The notes below the pieces were generated by a model. That model was not told the DNA's origin. It worked only from the letters and a program-made list of their open reading frames with translations, and searched no databases. 64,000 bases of DNA, from NCBI GenBank assembly GCA_965247585.1, contig CBDFHC010000004.1, forward strand, positions 868,001 to 932,000, read 5' to 3'. Of this stretch, positions 1 to 7,436 are shown one piece after another. The translations under genes were made by a program, and so were the position numbers. The stretch is from CBDFHC01 sp965247585 (lineage in GTDB: Bacteria; Chloroflexota; Dehalococcoidia; Lucifugimonadales; GCA-2712585). The first letter of the stretch is position 1; the number at the start of each line of letters is the position of its first letter.

Positions 1-1
1 C

Positions 2-526
2 CTCGATGACGTGGAGGTCGCCTACGACGAGGGGGCATTCGTGCTGACGATCCCTCTCGACAGCAACACCGGGGTTGTACCCACCGTAAGTGCCGCCTTC
101 ACCGGAACCGAGTCCGACGAGCTGGGCTTGGACACCGCAACCATCGTCAACGGTGTGGATGCCATCAGGAGCGGCACGATCACGCTGCACGGTGCGACTG
201 CATCCGGTCTGGACTTCGGCGCCGTGGCGAGCTACGACGACGTGGCCACCGTAGTCAAGGGCGCGCTGCGGGGAGCCTCCGAGACAGACCTGGACCAGGT
301 AGAGGTGGCCTATGTGGATGGCGGGTTCGTCATCACCATTCCCCTGGATGCCGACGGCAACCCCATTGTGGTGTCCGGCGCGGTGACTGGCGATACGGCT
401 GACGAGCTGGGGCTGGATACCGTCGATACGGTCCAGGGCTCCGTCACCAGTCAGGACGACATCGAGTTGACCGAGCGGCTGACGCTTATCCCCGAAGACA
501 TCACCATCACGGTGTTGGCAACATGA
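2..526 (+). CDS. Partial phage tail structural protein with tandem ~90-residue repeats
   Basis: The gene enters from the left edge, so its N-terminus is missing; 174 codons are visible before a TGA stop. Two copies of a repeat of about 90 residues can be seen. Each starts with an LDxVEVAY block, continues through a TIPLD strand and ends in a DELGLDT block. Between them lies a GTITLHGATASGLDF stretch followed by a helix-like AxYDDVATVVKGAL segment. This pattern resembles repeated domains of phage sheath-like tail proteins (DUF3383 type), but the family call rests on pattern only. The stop overlaps the next start by four bases (ATGA), so the two genes are probably translationally coupled in a tail-gene operon. 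Confidence 0.55.
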   Translation, partial: LDDVEVAYDEGAFVLTIPLDSNTGVVPTVSAAFTGTESDELGLDTATIVNGVDAIRSGTITLHGATASGLDFGAVASYDDVATVVKGALRGASETDLDQVEVAYVDGGFVITIPLDADGNPIVVSGAVTGDTADELGLDTVDTVQGSVTSQDDIELTERLTLIPEDITITVLAT

Positions 527-1605
527 GCGACCTGGCCCAGCGGATCGACGTTCACGCCAATGCTGGCCTGCTGATCCAGCAGTGGCAACAGGCTCCGCGT
601 ATGCGTGCCCTGGTGGATGCGCTCCAAGGAGTGATGGACGATCACCTGATCAGGCCGTTGGCGGACATGGAGGAACGCCTCCGCATTGACACCGCTGAAG
701 GTTTCTGGCTGGACTGTATTGGAGAACGGCTGATGCTTCCGCGTCCGGCGACGGACATCGCCAACTTTGCCTCCTTCGGTTTCCACGGCTCTGATGGCGT
801 CGGCTTCGACCAGGGTCCGTTCGCCACGGTGGTTGAGGCGTTGTCGCCCAGGGTGCCGGTGGGAGACGAGTTCTACCGGAAGCTGCTTATGATGCGGGCG
901 GAGGCGCTGCTTGCGGACGGTACGGTGGAGCGTCTTAGCGATGCGGTGGGGCATGTGTTCCCTGGGGTGAGCTATAAGGACGGTGGCGACATGACGGCGG
1001 AGGTCCAGGGAGCGTACCAGGGCCTCGACTCCCGGAGCCTCCTGGAGGCGCTCGATATCGCTGGGGGGTTGCCTTCTCCGGCGGGTGTCGAGCTGTCTAG
1101 GGTCGTGTGGGAGTACGTGGTCGGTGGAGACTGTGAGGGAGACGAGCCGCCGGTCGTGGCGGGCCACACTTCTAGCCATGCCAACGTTCGCGAGTACGAA
1201 CGGAGCGACGAGCAGGCCCGCTCCGGCAACCACAGTTGGAAGATCACGGTTGCACAGGGCGCTTCAGATTCGGCAAGCGTCTTCATTGGCTTCAACATCG
1301 CATACGCCGACCTGCTGCCTATGACCCAAATCACCTTCTCGGCGTGGGCCTACGTCCCCGCGAGCGACCTGCTCCTCTCCGACGTGGAGCTAGAGCTAAT
1401 GTGCGGCGAGGTGGATTCAGAGGGCGTCACCACATGGGAGAATACGAGATCGGAGAACCCGACCGCCTATGACTCCTGGGAATATCTCGAAGCCACGACG
1501 ACTATCTCCGCCGCTTGTCAGAACATCCGGCTGGCTTTGAAAGTCACCGACCGTTCGGCCCCGCACGTGCTTTATTGGGACGACATTAGCTTCAGGAGTG
1601 AGTAG
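523..1605 (+). CDS. Phage tail/baseplate-type protein with C-terminal jelly-roll (carbohydrate-binding-like) domain
   Basis: This 360-residue protein seems to have two parts. The first ~200 residues contain LIRPLADMEERLRIDTAEGF and a WLDCIGERLMLPRP block, like DUF2612-type tail-end proteins of myo-like phages (known family trait; assigned by eye). The last ~140 residues have a beta-rich pattern: a SGNHSWKITV strand, a FSAWAYVP strand and a terminal LYWDDISFR, typical of CBM4/9-like jelly rolls. I infer a virion tail protein carrying a receptor- or glycan-binding module. It overlaps the upstream gene by four bases. The next gene starts two bases after its stop, with GGAGTGAG inside its 3' end as a likely ribosome binding site. 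Confidence 0.6.
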   Translation: MSDLAQRIDVHANAGLLIQQWQQAPRMRALVDALQGVMDDHLIRPLADMEERLRIDTAEGFWLDCIGERLMLPRPATDIANFASFGFHGSDGVGFDQGPFATVVEALSPRVPVGDEFYRKLLMMRAEALLADGTVERLSDAVGHVFPGVSYKDGGDMTAEVQGAYQGLDSRSLLEALDIAGGLPSPAGVELSRVVWEYVVGGDCEGDEPPVVAGHTSSHANVREYERSDEQARSGNHSWKITVAQGASDSASVFIGFNIAYADLLPMTQITFSAWAYVPASDLLLSDVELELMCGEVDSEGVTTWENTRSENPTAYDSWEYLEATTTISAACQNIRLALKVTDRSAPHVLYWDDISFRSE

Positions 1606-1607
1606 CC

Positions 1608-2153
1608 ATGGCAAGAGACCCGGACGCACTAAAAATCAGTAAGTGGGCAGCCACAGGGGACGTTGAGGACCCGGAGGACGGTGGGATAGACCGCTCTATT
1701 GGCTGGGACATCAGCCACTCCCAGCCCGGCGGATCGCTACCCAAGCGGGAGCACTTCAACGAATTGCACAGAGAGGAGACCGCCCTGGGAGTCGAGGTGA
1801 ACGTCCACGGCGCAGGGCTTGAGTGGGACTCCTCGATCTCATACGAGCATCCGGCGCTGGTGACGGGCAGCGATGCCCTGCTGTACGTAAGCGTCCAGAA
1901 CTCCACCAACGTCGATCCGGTTGCCGACAGCGGCGAGTCCCATTGGAAGCCACTGAATACGTCGCCCCCCAATGCCTCCACCACGGAGCGCGGGGTTGTC
2001 AGGCTAGCCACGGATGCAGGGGACGAGACCGATGCCACCGCGGTGATCACACCTGCTGTCCTGGCCTCTCTGGGGTACCGCAAGGTCACGGTGAGCGACT
2101 CGGCCCCCACCAGCTCGGACGGTGGCGACGGCGACGTGTGGCTGGAGTATTAG
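1608..2153 (+). CDS. Phage tail-fibre-like protein
   Basis: The product has 181 residues. Residues ~125-155 read STTERGVVRLAT..., followed by a D-rich stretch and an AVITPAVLASLG block. This is the recurring tail-fibre motif in which 'GVVxLAT' and 'AVTPAxL' flank a short linker. The middle holds an ALVTGSDALLYVSVQNSTN strand pattern common in fibre needle domains. It lies two bases after the previous stop and two bases before the next start, so it belongs to the same tail operon. Its likely role is host-surface attachment (inference). It is shorter than classical fibres, so it may be a connector on which the following propeller protein is displayed. Confidence 0.6.
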   Translation: MARDPDALKISKWAATGDVEDPEDGGIDRSIGWDISHSQPGGSLPKREHFNELHREETALGVEVNVHGAGLEWDSSISYEHPALVTGSDALLYVSVQNSTNVDPVADSGESHWKPLNTSPPNASTTERGVVRLATDAGDETDATAVITPAVLASLGYRKVTVSDSAPTSSDGGDGDVWLEY

Positions 2154-2155
2154 CG

Positions 2156-2950
2156 ATGCCGATCAAGGTCAAGGTAGCTGGAGCATGGCAGACGGCGGCC
2201 GCCAAGGTGAAGGTGGCGGGGACATGGAAGGCAGCCCATTCTTGGACCAAGGTCAGTGGGACGTGGCGAAGGGACCCTCGCGACTTCGACCTCGCCCCCG
2301 GCAACACCGCCGCCTTTGATATTGCTTGGGATGGAGCATACCTCTACGTGGTGGACGTCAGCGACACTAAGGTGTACGTCTACGACGCCGATGGGAACCA
2401 CCAGTCAGACCGCGACTTCGACCTCACCCCCGGCACCACCCCCTTTGGTATAACCTGGGATGGAGCACACTTCTACGTGGTGGACCGCTTCGGCGAAGAT
2501 AAGGTGGTCGGCTACGACGCCGATGGGAACTACTCACAGCCATACCTCGCCTTCAGCCTCGCCACCGGCAACGACAACCCCCATCCCATAGCCTGGGATG
2601 GAGCATACTTCTACGTGGCGGACATCTCCGATGCTAAGGTGTACGTCTACGACGCCGATGGGCACCACCAGTCAGACCGCGACTTCGACCTCGCCACCGG
2701 CAACACCTACCCCCGGGGCATAGCCTGGGATGGAGCATACTTCTACGTGGTGGACCCCGGCGGCAGCTACGGTAAGGTGTACGTCTACGACGCCGATGGG
2801 AACCACCAGTCAGACCGCGACTTCGACCTCTCCCCCGGCAACAACAGCGCCCTGGGCATAGCCTGGGATGGAGCATACTTCTACGTGGTGGACATCGTCG
2901 CCGGCGGTAAGGTGTTCGTCTACGACGCCGATGGGACGCACTTCGGATAG
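2156..2950 (+). CDS. Tail-associated five-repeat beta-propeller protein
   Basis: The 264-residue protein starts at the ATG two bases after the preceding stop. Its first ~38 residues contain three short copies of a (V/T)KV(A/S)GxW unit, common at the N-terminus of tail-tip proteins. The rest is five near-identical 44-46 residue repeats. Each runs from RDFDL through a (P/A)xGN spacer, GIAWDGAYFYVVD and a variable turn to KVYVYDADGNHQSD. This looks like NHL/kelch-type propeller blades, although no named family is claimed. The start of repeat 3 is diverged (YLAFSL replaces DRDFDL). The variable loops sit between invariant strands, which suits a receptor-binding surface. It ends the tail operon; no further plus-strand gene follows within 200 bases. 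Confidence 0.65.
   Translation: MPIKVKVAGAWQTAAAKVKVAGTWKAAHSWTKVSGTWRRDPRDFDLAPGNTAAFDIAWDGAYLYVVDVSDTKVYVYDADGNHQSDRDFDLTPGTTPFGITWDGAHFYVVDRFGEDKVVGYDADGNYSQPYLAFSLATGNDNPHPIAWDGAYFYVADISDAKVYVYDADGHHQSDRDFDLATGNTYPRGIAWDGAYFYVVDPGGSYGKVYVYDADGNHQSDRDFDLSPGNNSALGIAWDGAYFYVVDIVAGGKVFVYDADGTHFG
2279..2947 (+). repeat. Five tandem ~132-138 bp coding repeats
   Basis: Repeat units start at 2279, 2411, 2543-2546, 2678 and 2816, giving spacings of 132, 135, 132 and 138 bases, all multiples of three. Runs such as GCCTGGGATGGAGCATACTT and GTGTACGTCTACGACGCCGA recur almost unchanged at DNA level. The units therefore expanded recently or are homogenised by recombination. Confidence 0.9.
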
Positions 2951-3077
2951 GCTGCGCCTATCTCTGATCGGCCAGTCGAGAAGGCGGCTGAAGTGTCAAG
3001 ATGAATGCACTACTATAGGGCTTTCGATTTGCAGTCATGTTGTTACTCCTGATTGAGAACTTTCGCCTTTCATACAC

Positions 3078-3158
3078 CTACTCGCTCTCAGCCAGGTACT
3101 CCGCCCACTGATCCATGAGCGTCCTCCGCCTCTCGAACAGGTCCGAGCGGAAGTAGGC
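3078..3158 (-). pseudogene. 3' remnant of a second tyrosine integrase gene
   Basis: Read on the minus strand, this stretch encodes AYFRSDLFERRRTLMDQWAE followed by YLAESE and a TAG stop. That matches the last ~26 residues of the intact integrase at 4393-5559, which ends AYFRSDLFDKRRELMSQWAE then YLEASGHAT. The tyrosine in AYFRS is at the family's nucleophile position. Homology stops abruptly at 3158, where the next ORF begins on the other strand. I infer the end of an older or rearranged integrase gene cut by recombination. Confidence 0.75.
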
Positions 3159-3383
3159 ATGCCACAAGGACTACCACGAGGAACTCGGGTACGCATCATC
3201 TCAGGCCGTTATGCTGGTAGGATCGGCACAGTGGATGCATTCGTGTACCAGAGGACCGTCTACTATCCGGACGAGCTCGCGTTGGGATTCCACGTATTGA
3301 TAGACGATGGGGAGTGGGTCGCTGTGAGGCAGGAGCAAATCGACCAAACTCGATGGCAGGGAAGACTGGACAGCCTGGCCTAA
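3159..3383 (+). CDS. Small KOW-like protein, function unknown
   Basis: This ORF encodes 74 residues. RGTRVRIISGRYAGRIGTVD is a good KOW-type SH3 barrel strand-loop-strand, as in NusG and ribosomal L24/L26 proteins. A second half (FHVLIDDGEWVAVRQEQI) completes a small barrel. I do not recognise a named family. The ATG sits at the junction with the integrase remnant and has no convincing Shine-Dalgarno, so the start or expression is uncertain. A strong structured terminator follows 30 bases downstream in the same orientation, which supports transcription through this ORF. It lies inside the prophage-like segment. Confidence 0.45.
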   Translation: MPQGLPRGTRVRIISGRYAGRIGTVDAFVYQRTVYYPDELALGFHVLIDDGEWVAVRQEQIDQTRWQGRLDSLA

Positions 3384-3413
3384 CAAGTGGTATGGTCAAG
3401 CCGCTTGCTAACA

Positions 3414-3472
3414 AGCCGACGACAAGAGCCCCTGGGCTCTTCCGGGTGACCGGATAGTCGGCTCGTTTTTTT
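3414..3472 (+). terminator. Three-way-junction rho-independent terminator
   Basis: An outer 7-bp stem (AGCCGAC 3414-3420 with GTCGGCT 3457-3463) encloses two hairpins: AAGAGCCC/GGGCTCTT (3424-3441) and CCGG/CCGG (3442-3453). Seven Ts follow at 3466-3472. The T run points to termination of plus-strand transcription from the small gene at 3159-3383. It lies just outside the 3' end of the convergent DUF3800 gene. Confidence 0.75.
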
Positions 3473-3479
3473 GCCCATC

Positions 3480-4136
3480 TTAGTAGTATTCCACACTGCC
3501 GAGCTTGAACAAATCATACTCGGATCCGATCTTCGCTTTGATCAGATTGTAGGCTCTATCATCACCGCTCTCCCACTTCCTTTGGATAGCCCACGAGCAA
3601 TAATCTGCAACTTGTAAGCAGGGATCTACTGCGGCAGACCATACGGCACTTTCCAAAGCACTGGTCGGAGAAACTTGCTCCATGACATCCGCTATCGCAT
3701 CATGGAACGTTGATTGCTTGCTCTTGGTGCTTATGGATGCAGCAATCACCATGACTTCATCTGATGTTGAGGCGACACTCGGAGCCACATATTTCATGTG
3801 ATAATACCAGGCATACTTGTAAAACCGCATATCCGTAGGTCGTATATTTGGCCTCGCTTTCGCCTTCTCCAAGATGGTCGCGTCCACCCTGAAGTCGTGA
3901 CCGTCAATCACTGAGAATACGGCGTCTCGCACTAGCTGCTTGTCTTCTGTCGCATGGAAGTAACCGCCCTTCATGGGGACCCTATTCCATACCAGATCTA
4001 GACGCAAATCCATGAGGTCCGTAGCGATTTTGTGGTCGAGTATTAAGGCAGTGGTTAGGATGAAGTATTTGGTGGCGCCTGGCTTTCGGCTGAAATCAAA
4101 GTTGCCCGATTCATCCGCATACAAGTATTTCCGCAT
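3480..4136 (-). CDS. DUF3800 family protein
   Basis: The 218-residue product begins MRKYLYADESGNFDFS, the DUF3800 signature in which an early Asp/Glu pair opens an RNase H-like fold. A central GGYFHATEDKQ block carries a conserved His. Near the C-terminus, DPCLQVADYCSWAIQRKWE matches the family's 'LQxADyxaWaixR' motif with another acidic residue. The biochemical role is not established; the fold and acidic residues suggest a nuclease-like or phosphotransfer activity. DUF3800 genes are common on prophages and islands, which fits the neighbouring integrase. It ends convergently against the terminator at 3414-3472. The lower GC content than the flanking genes suggests a separate acquisition. Confidence 0.75.
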   Translation of the reverse strand: MRKYLYADESGNFDFSRKPGATKYFILTTALILDHKIATDLMDLRLDLVWNRVPMKGGYFHATEDKQLVRDAVFSVIDGHDFRVDATILEKAKARPNIRPTDMRFYKYAWYYHMKYVAPSVASTSDEVMVIAASISTKSKQSTFHDAIADVMEQVSPTSALESAVWSAAVDPCLQVADYCSWAIQRKWESGDDRAYNLIKAKIGSEYDLFKLGSVEYY

Positions 4137-4392
4137 AATCCCAGCTATTATAATCTTCCCCTAGCAGGGTGCTGAAAAACTATTGGGGCCGGTCGACCTC
4201 GTGTTTGAGGGAGCGACAAGCGTATTATTCACTATTAATATGACTCTTGACGTGAATGAACGGCACGTCTTGGCCGGATATCGTCGGAGTCGGGCGGCAG
4301 TTTACAGGACAGTTTCACAAAGACCCCCTTTATCCGCAGCCTGCTAGCTTGCTGTTTAAAGGGCGAATTCAGCAAGACTCGCGGGTATCTGG

Positions 4393-5559
4393 TCACGTGG
4401 CGTGGCCGCTAGCTTCAAGGTACTCCGCCCATTGGCTCATCAACTCACGCCGCTTGTCGAACAAGTCCGAGCGGAAGTAGGCCGCCTCCGTTGCATTGGG
4501 GACAGTGTGGGCCAACGCTGCCTCCATGACCGTGTGGGGCGCGTCCGTGCACTCCGCCGCCCAGTCCCGAAAGCTGCTGCGGAATCCGTGGGGTACGCAG
4601 GGGATGTTCAGCCGCCGGAGCAACGCCGTGAAAGTCATATCCGACAACGGTCTGCCCGAACGTCCGCGGAAAATCAGCCCGGGACCGTCATCCAGGCTGC
4701 GCGCTTCTTCCAGGACTTCCAGGGCGCGCCTCGACAACGGTACGCGGTGCTCCCTGCCCGCCTTCATCCGCGCCGCCGGAACGGTCCAGACCCGGGAGTC
4801 CAGAGAGATTTCTTCCCACCTGGCGGCGCGAACTTCACCGGAGCGGGCGGCGGTCAGCACGGCGAAGTCCAGGGCCAGACGGGTGGCGGGCCCGGCGGTG
4901 GACGCTCGAATGGCGTCCAGGGCTACCGGGACATCCGCATAGTGTAGAGCCTTGTGGTGCGCCTGGGTCCGCGAAGTCTTGGGAAGCACGGCCTCTATGG
5001 CGTCGCCAGCAGGATTATCCAGCCTGTAGTTGTTGGCGATGGCCCACTTCATCACGGCGCTTACACGCTGGCGCACCCGGCGCGCTGTCTCTGGCTTGGC
5101 AGTCCATATCAGCGTTAGAGCCTTCATTACATCCGAACCCGACACCGCGGTTACCAATCTGGAGCCAAAGTATGGAAAGACGTATGTCCTGAGAGTAGAA
5201 CCCCACTGGGCCGCATGCTTGGTGTTCTTCCATGTGGGGAGGTTGAGCTTGATAACCTCAGCGGCAGCCTCAGCAAAGGTCGGTACGTCTCGCGTCTCTG
5301 TCCGAGGGTCCCCGCCCACACGAGCGATTCTGCGGTTCTCCATCGCCTTCTCACGCGCAGCGTTCAGGGACACAAGAGGCCACCCGCCAAGTCCGAGATC
5401 AGTCCGCTTGCCGCGTATCACAACACGCTGAAGCCACCTGCGAGCGCCGGACGGGTCCACCTGAAGGTAAAGCCCCTGACCGTCGTGGTATCGGCCAGGC
5501 CGCTTCTCCGTTCTCACCCGCGCCGCAGTCAACGGACGAGCCTTGCGATTCTCGGCCAT
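4393..5559 (-). CDS. Tyrosine recombinase, P4-type phage integrase
   Basis: This integrase has an N-terminal DUF4102-like arm-binding domain (LTAARVRTEKRPGRYHDGQG), a core-binding region and a catalytic domain. Visible catalytic residues are Arg in TAARSGEVRAAR, His and Arg in HGFRSSFRDW, the His/Asn helix AHTVPNATEAAY, and the Tyr in AYFRSDLF. The 388-residue length from ATG 5559 is normal. A GTG at 5571 is an alternative start, but the ATG has GGGGGTGA just upstream. The gene reads away from the tRNA-Ser whose 3' end lies ~150 bases beyond its start, the usual arrangement for an element integrated in a tRNA 3' end. The phage tail genes at 1-2950 are probably part of the same element. Confidence 0.9.
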   Translation of the reverse strand: MAENRKARPLTAARVRTEKRPGRYHDGQGLYLQVDPSGARRWLQRVVIRGKRTDLGLGGWPLVSLNAAREKAMENRRIARVGGDPRTETRDVPTFAEAAAEVIKLNLPTWKNTKHAAQWGSTLRTYVFPYFGSRLVTAVSGSDVMKALTLIWTAKPETARRVRQRVSAVMKWAIANNYRLDNPAGDAIEAVLPKTSRTQAHHKALHYADVPVALDAIRASTAGPATRLALDFAVLTAARSGEVRAARWEEISLDSRVWTVPAARMKAGREHRVPLSRRALEVLEEARSLDDGPGLIFRGRSGRPLSDMTFTALLRRLNIPCVPHGFRSSFRDWAAECTDAPHTVMEAALAHTVPNATEAAYFRSDLFDKRRELMSQWAEYLEASGHAT

Positions 5560-5710
5560 GTCACCCCCCACATTTTACCCCACATTCTAGTTGGGATTGT
5601 ATGAGACGGCAAGATATTCTATGAGCAGCTATGAGAATCTTGGTTGTATCTAGTTCAGGCATGACATCGGCAAAATGCAGCCTTTGCAAAGCTAAGATGA
5701 AGGATGCGTC

Positions 5711-5800
5711 TGGCGGAGGGGACAGGATTCGAACCTGCGATCCCGTCGCCGGGATAACGGTTTTCAAGACCGCCGCCTTAAACCGCTCGGCCACCCCTCC
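5711..5800 (-). tRNA. tRNA-Ser(UGA)
   Basis: The reverse complement folds as a class II tRNA. The acceptor GGAGGGG pairs with CCCCTCC, with discriminator G and an encoded CCA (5711-5713). The anticodon loop is CTTGAAA with TGA. There is a long variable arm and a GGTTCGAATCC T-arm. Its 3' end faces the integrase, making it the probable attachment site of the island to the left. No second copy of the tRNA 3' end is visible within the window, so the far att site lies outside it. Confidence 0.95.
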
Positions 5801-6162
5801 GCATCCCCATTTTATACCTGCATATGGCCGATTCCTATGCCGTGGCCATCCTCAAAGGGGTGCTGGTGGCCACAATTTGGCAACATGATATTCAATTAGA
5901 ATGTCTTGGTGCCGGCATGGAACCTCCCATGAAGCCTTACATCTGCCTTGGGTGCTCTCAGTCGTTTCCAAATGCGGTTGCGCTAAAAAAGCACCAGAAG
6001 GACGCCCACCAGTCCACCAGGGTGATGTGCCCCGACTTGCCTGACGGCATAGAAGTGACAATCAAGTCCGCGAGCCCTAGTACTCAGTCAACTCGGTTTT
6101 GGTAATTGTTTAAGAAAACGTCTAAGGTTGCTACCCTTTTTTAGGAGTGTTGACGTAGGAGG

Positions 6163-6642
6163 GTGGCAGCCATGGGACGAGAACGGTATGTGGTCCGGTT
6201 GGAAAGGGAAGAACGAGACCAGTTGGAACGACTGATTCGCGGGGGAAAGAGCCCAGCGCGAAAGGTTGCCCGGGCCCGTATTCTGCTAAAGGCAGATACG
6301 GGCTGGGGGGTGATGCGCATCGTGGAGGCGCTGGACACGTCTGCGGGTACGGTGTGCCGTACCAAGCGGCGGTACCTGGAGGGAGGACTGAAGCGGGCCT
6401 TGGAAGAAGATCCTCGGCCAGGACATCCGACCAAACTGGATGAGCGGGGGGAAGCGCACCTGATTGCCCTGGCGTGCAGCGAGGCCCCTCCAGGCCATGA
6501 CCACTGGACCCTGCGGCTCCTGGCAAACAAGGTGGTGGAGTTGGGGCTGGCGCCCTCCATGTCCCACGAGGGAATTCGCAAGCGGTTGAAAAAAACAGTC
6601 TCAAGCCGTGGCAGAAGAAGGAGTGGTGTATTCCCCAGGTGA
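6163..6642 (+). CDS. IS630-type transposase, frame A (HTH domain)
   Basis: The 159-residue frame holds the N-terminal helix-turn-helix part: RARILLKADTGWGVMRIVEA followed by LDTSAGTVCRTKRRYLEGG and a second winged-helix-like segment, which bind the inverted repeats. An A7 run at 6589-6595 follows KRL. Slipping back one base there gives KKNSLKPWQKKEWCIPQVSA, which runs straight into the DDE frame and matches the linker of full-length IS630 transposases. Termination in this frame (at 6640-6642) gives a short product; frameshifting gives a fused product of about 370 residues. GTGACGATGG-like starts are absent and the ATG at 6172 is an in-frame alternative. Confidence 0.85.
   Translation: MAAMGRERYVVRLEREERDQLERLIRGGKSPARKVARARILLKADTGWGVMRIVEALDTSAGTVCRTKRRYLEGGLKRALEEDPRPGHPTKLDERGEAHLIALACSEAPPGHDHWTLRLLANKVVELGLAPSMSHEGIRKRLKKTVSSRGRRRSGVFPR
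6589..6595 (+). other. A7 slippery tract, probable transposase frameshift site
   Basis: Seven As in the codon phase AAA AAA A precede CAG. A -1 shift here joins the HTH frame to the DDE frame. Programmed -1 frameshifting on A-rich runs is established for many two-frame IS elements; its operation here is inferred. Confidence 0.6.
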
Positions 6643-7286
6643 GCGCCGAGTTTGTGGCGTGTATGGAGGATGTGCTGGACCTTTACGCGGAACCCTATGA
6701 CCCAGAGCGCCCGGTGGTCTGTTTCGACGAGACCTCCAAGCAGTTGCTGGCGGAAAAGAGGTCTCCGATCCCGCCCAAGCCGGCACGACGGGAGCGATAC
6801 GATTACGAGTACCAGCGCAATGGCACCCGAAACCTGTTCATGCTGTGCGAGCCCCTGGCGGGCTGGAGGCATGTGGCAGTGACCGAACGTCGTACCATGG
6901 TGGACTTCGCTCAGCAGATGCGGTGGCTGGCCGATGAAGCTTACCCAGCGTCCGAGAAGATCCGGGTGGTGCTGGACAACCTCAACACCCACAAACCAGC
7001 TTCCCTCTACGAAACCTTCGAGCCCAAGGAGGCTAGGCGAATACGCAAACGCTTGGAGTTTCACTACACTCCCAAGCACGGTAGTTGGCTCAACATGGCA
7101 GAGATCGAGTTCAGTGTCTTGGCCAGGCGAGTCCTGCGCCGGCGTATTGCCGATGAAGAGACTTTGAGTGGCGAGATCGCGGCCCTGGAGGCAGAACGAA
7201 ACCAAGCCGGAGCAACCATTGACTGGAGATTCTCCACTGTGGACGCCCGAGTCAAGCTTCACCATCTCTATCCTGCCAACAATTAG
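6639..7286 (+). CDS. IS630-type transposase, frame B (DDE catalytic domain)
   Basis: This 215-residue frame carries the DDE/D nuclease: Asp in RPVVCFDETSKQL, Asp in KIRVVLDNLNTHK and Glu in WLNMAEIEFSVLARR, with the usual spacing of IS630 transposases. It overlaps frame A by four bases. A GTG is present at 6639, but the upstream sequence in this frame (SLKPWQKKEWCIPQ) is conserved family sequence, so expression by -1 frameshift from frame A is more likely than independent initiation. The stop lies at the inner edge of the right inverted repeat. Confidence 0.85.
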   Translation: MSAEFVACMEDVLDLYAEPYDPERPVVCFDETSKQLLAEKRSPIPPKPARRERYDYEYQRNGTRNLFMLCEPLAGWRHVAVTERRTMVDFAQQMRWLADEAYPASEKIRVVLDNLNTHKPASLYETFEPKEARRIRKRLEFHYTPKHGSWLNMAEIEFSVLARRVLRRRIADEETLSGEIAALEAERNQAGATIDWRFSTVDARVKLHHLYPANN

Positions 7287-7424
7287 GTTGACTGAGTACT
7301 AGCTCCATGTTACCCGTTGCAGGATTCGAAGTCGGAATGGCGCCCATTATCTTATTAGTTCCATTTGCGACTGGTTGGTACACTGTTGACCGCAAGGGGT
7401 TCTGGGTCCTGTGGTTCGCGTCCT

Positions 7425-7436
7425 GGGGGGGGGGGG
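7425..7436 (+). repeat. G12 homopolymer tract
   Basis: Twelve consecutive Gs lie near the 3' end of the interrupted zinc-finger frame. Tracts of this length mutate readily by slippage and are also prone to sequencing error. Changing the count by +1 or -2 opens a longer C-terminus ending at 7531. Confidence 0.85.

Larger units (their letters stand above)
6080..7299 (+). mobile_element. IS630-family insertion sequence, 1220 bp
   Basis: The element is bounded by perfect 13-bp inverted repeats (GTACTCAGTCAAC at 6080-6092 and its complement at 7287-7299). It is flanked by the TA duplication typical of IS630/Tc1-type insertion (6078-6079 and 7300-7301). It carries two overlapping transposase frames with HTH and DDE domains. 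Ends and genes appear complete, so the copy may be recent. It split the zinc-finger gene described above. Confidence 0.92.

Noticed and set aside
4137..4392. GGGTGCTGAAAAAC near 4165, like some insertion-sequence ends
   Set aside because: No matching inverted repeat, target duplication or transposase was found around it; this stretch shows no gene.
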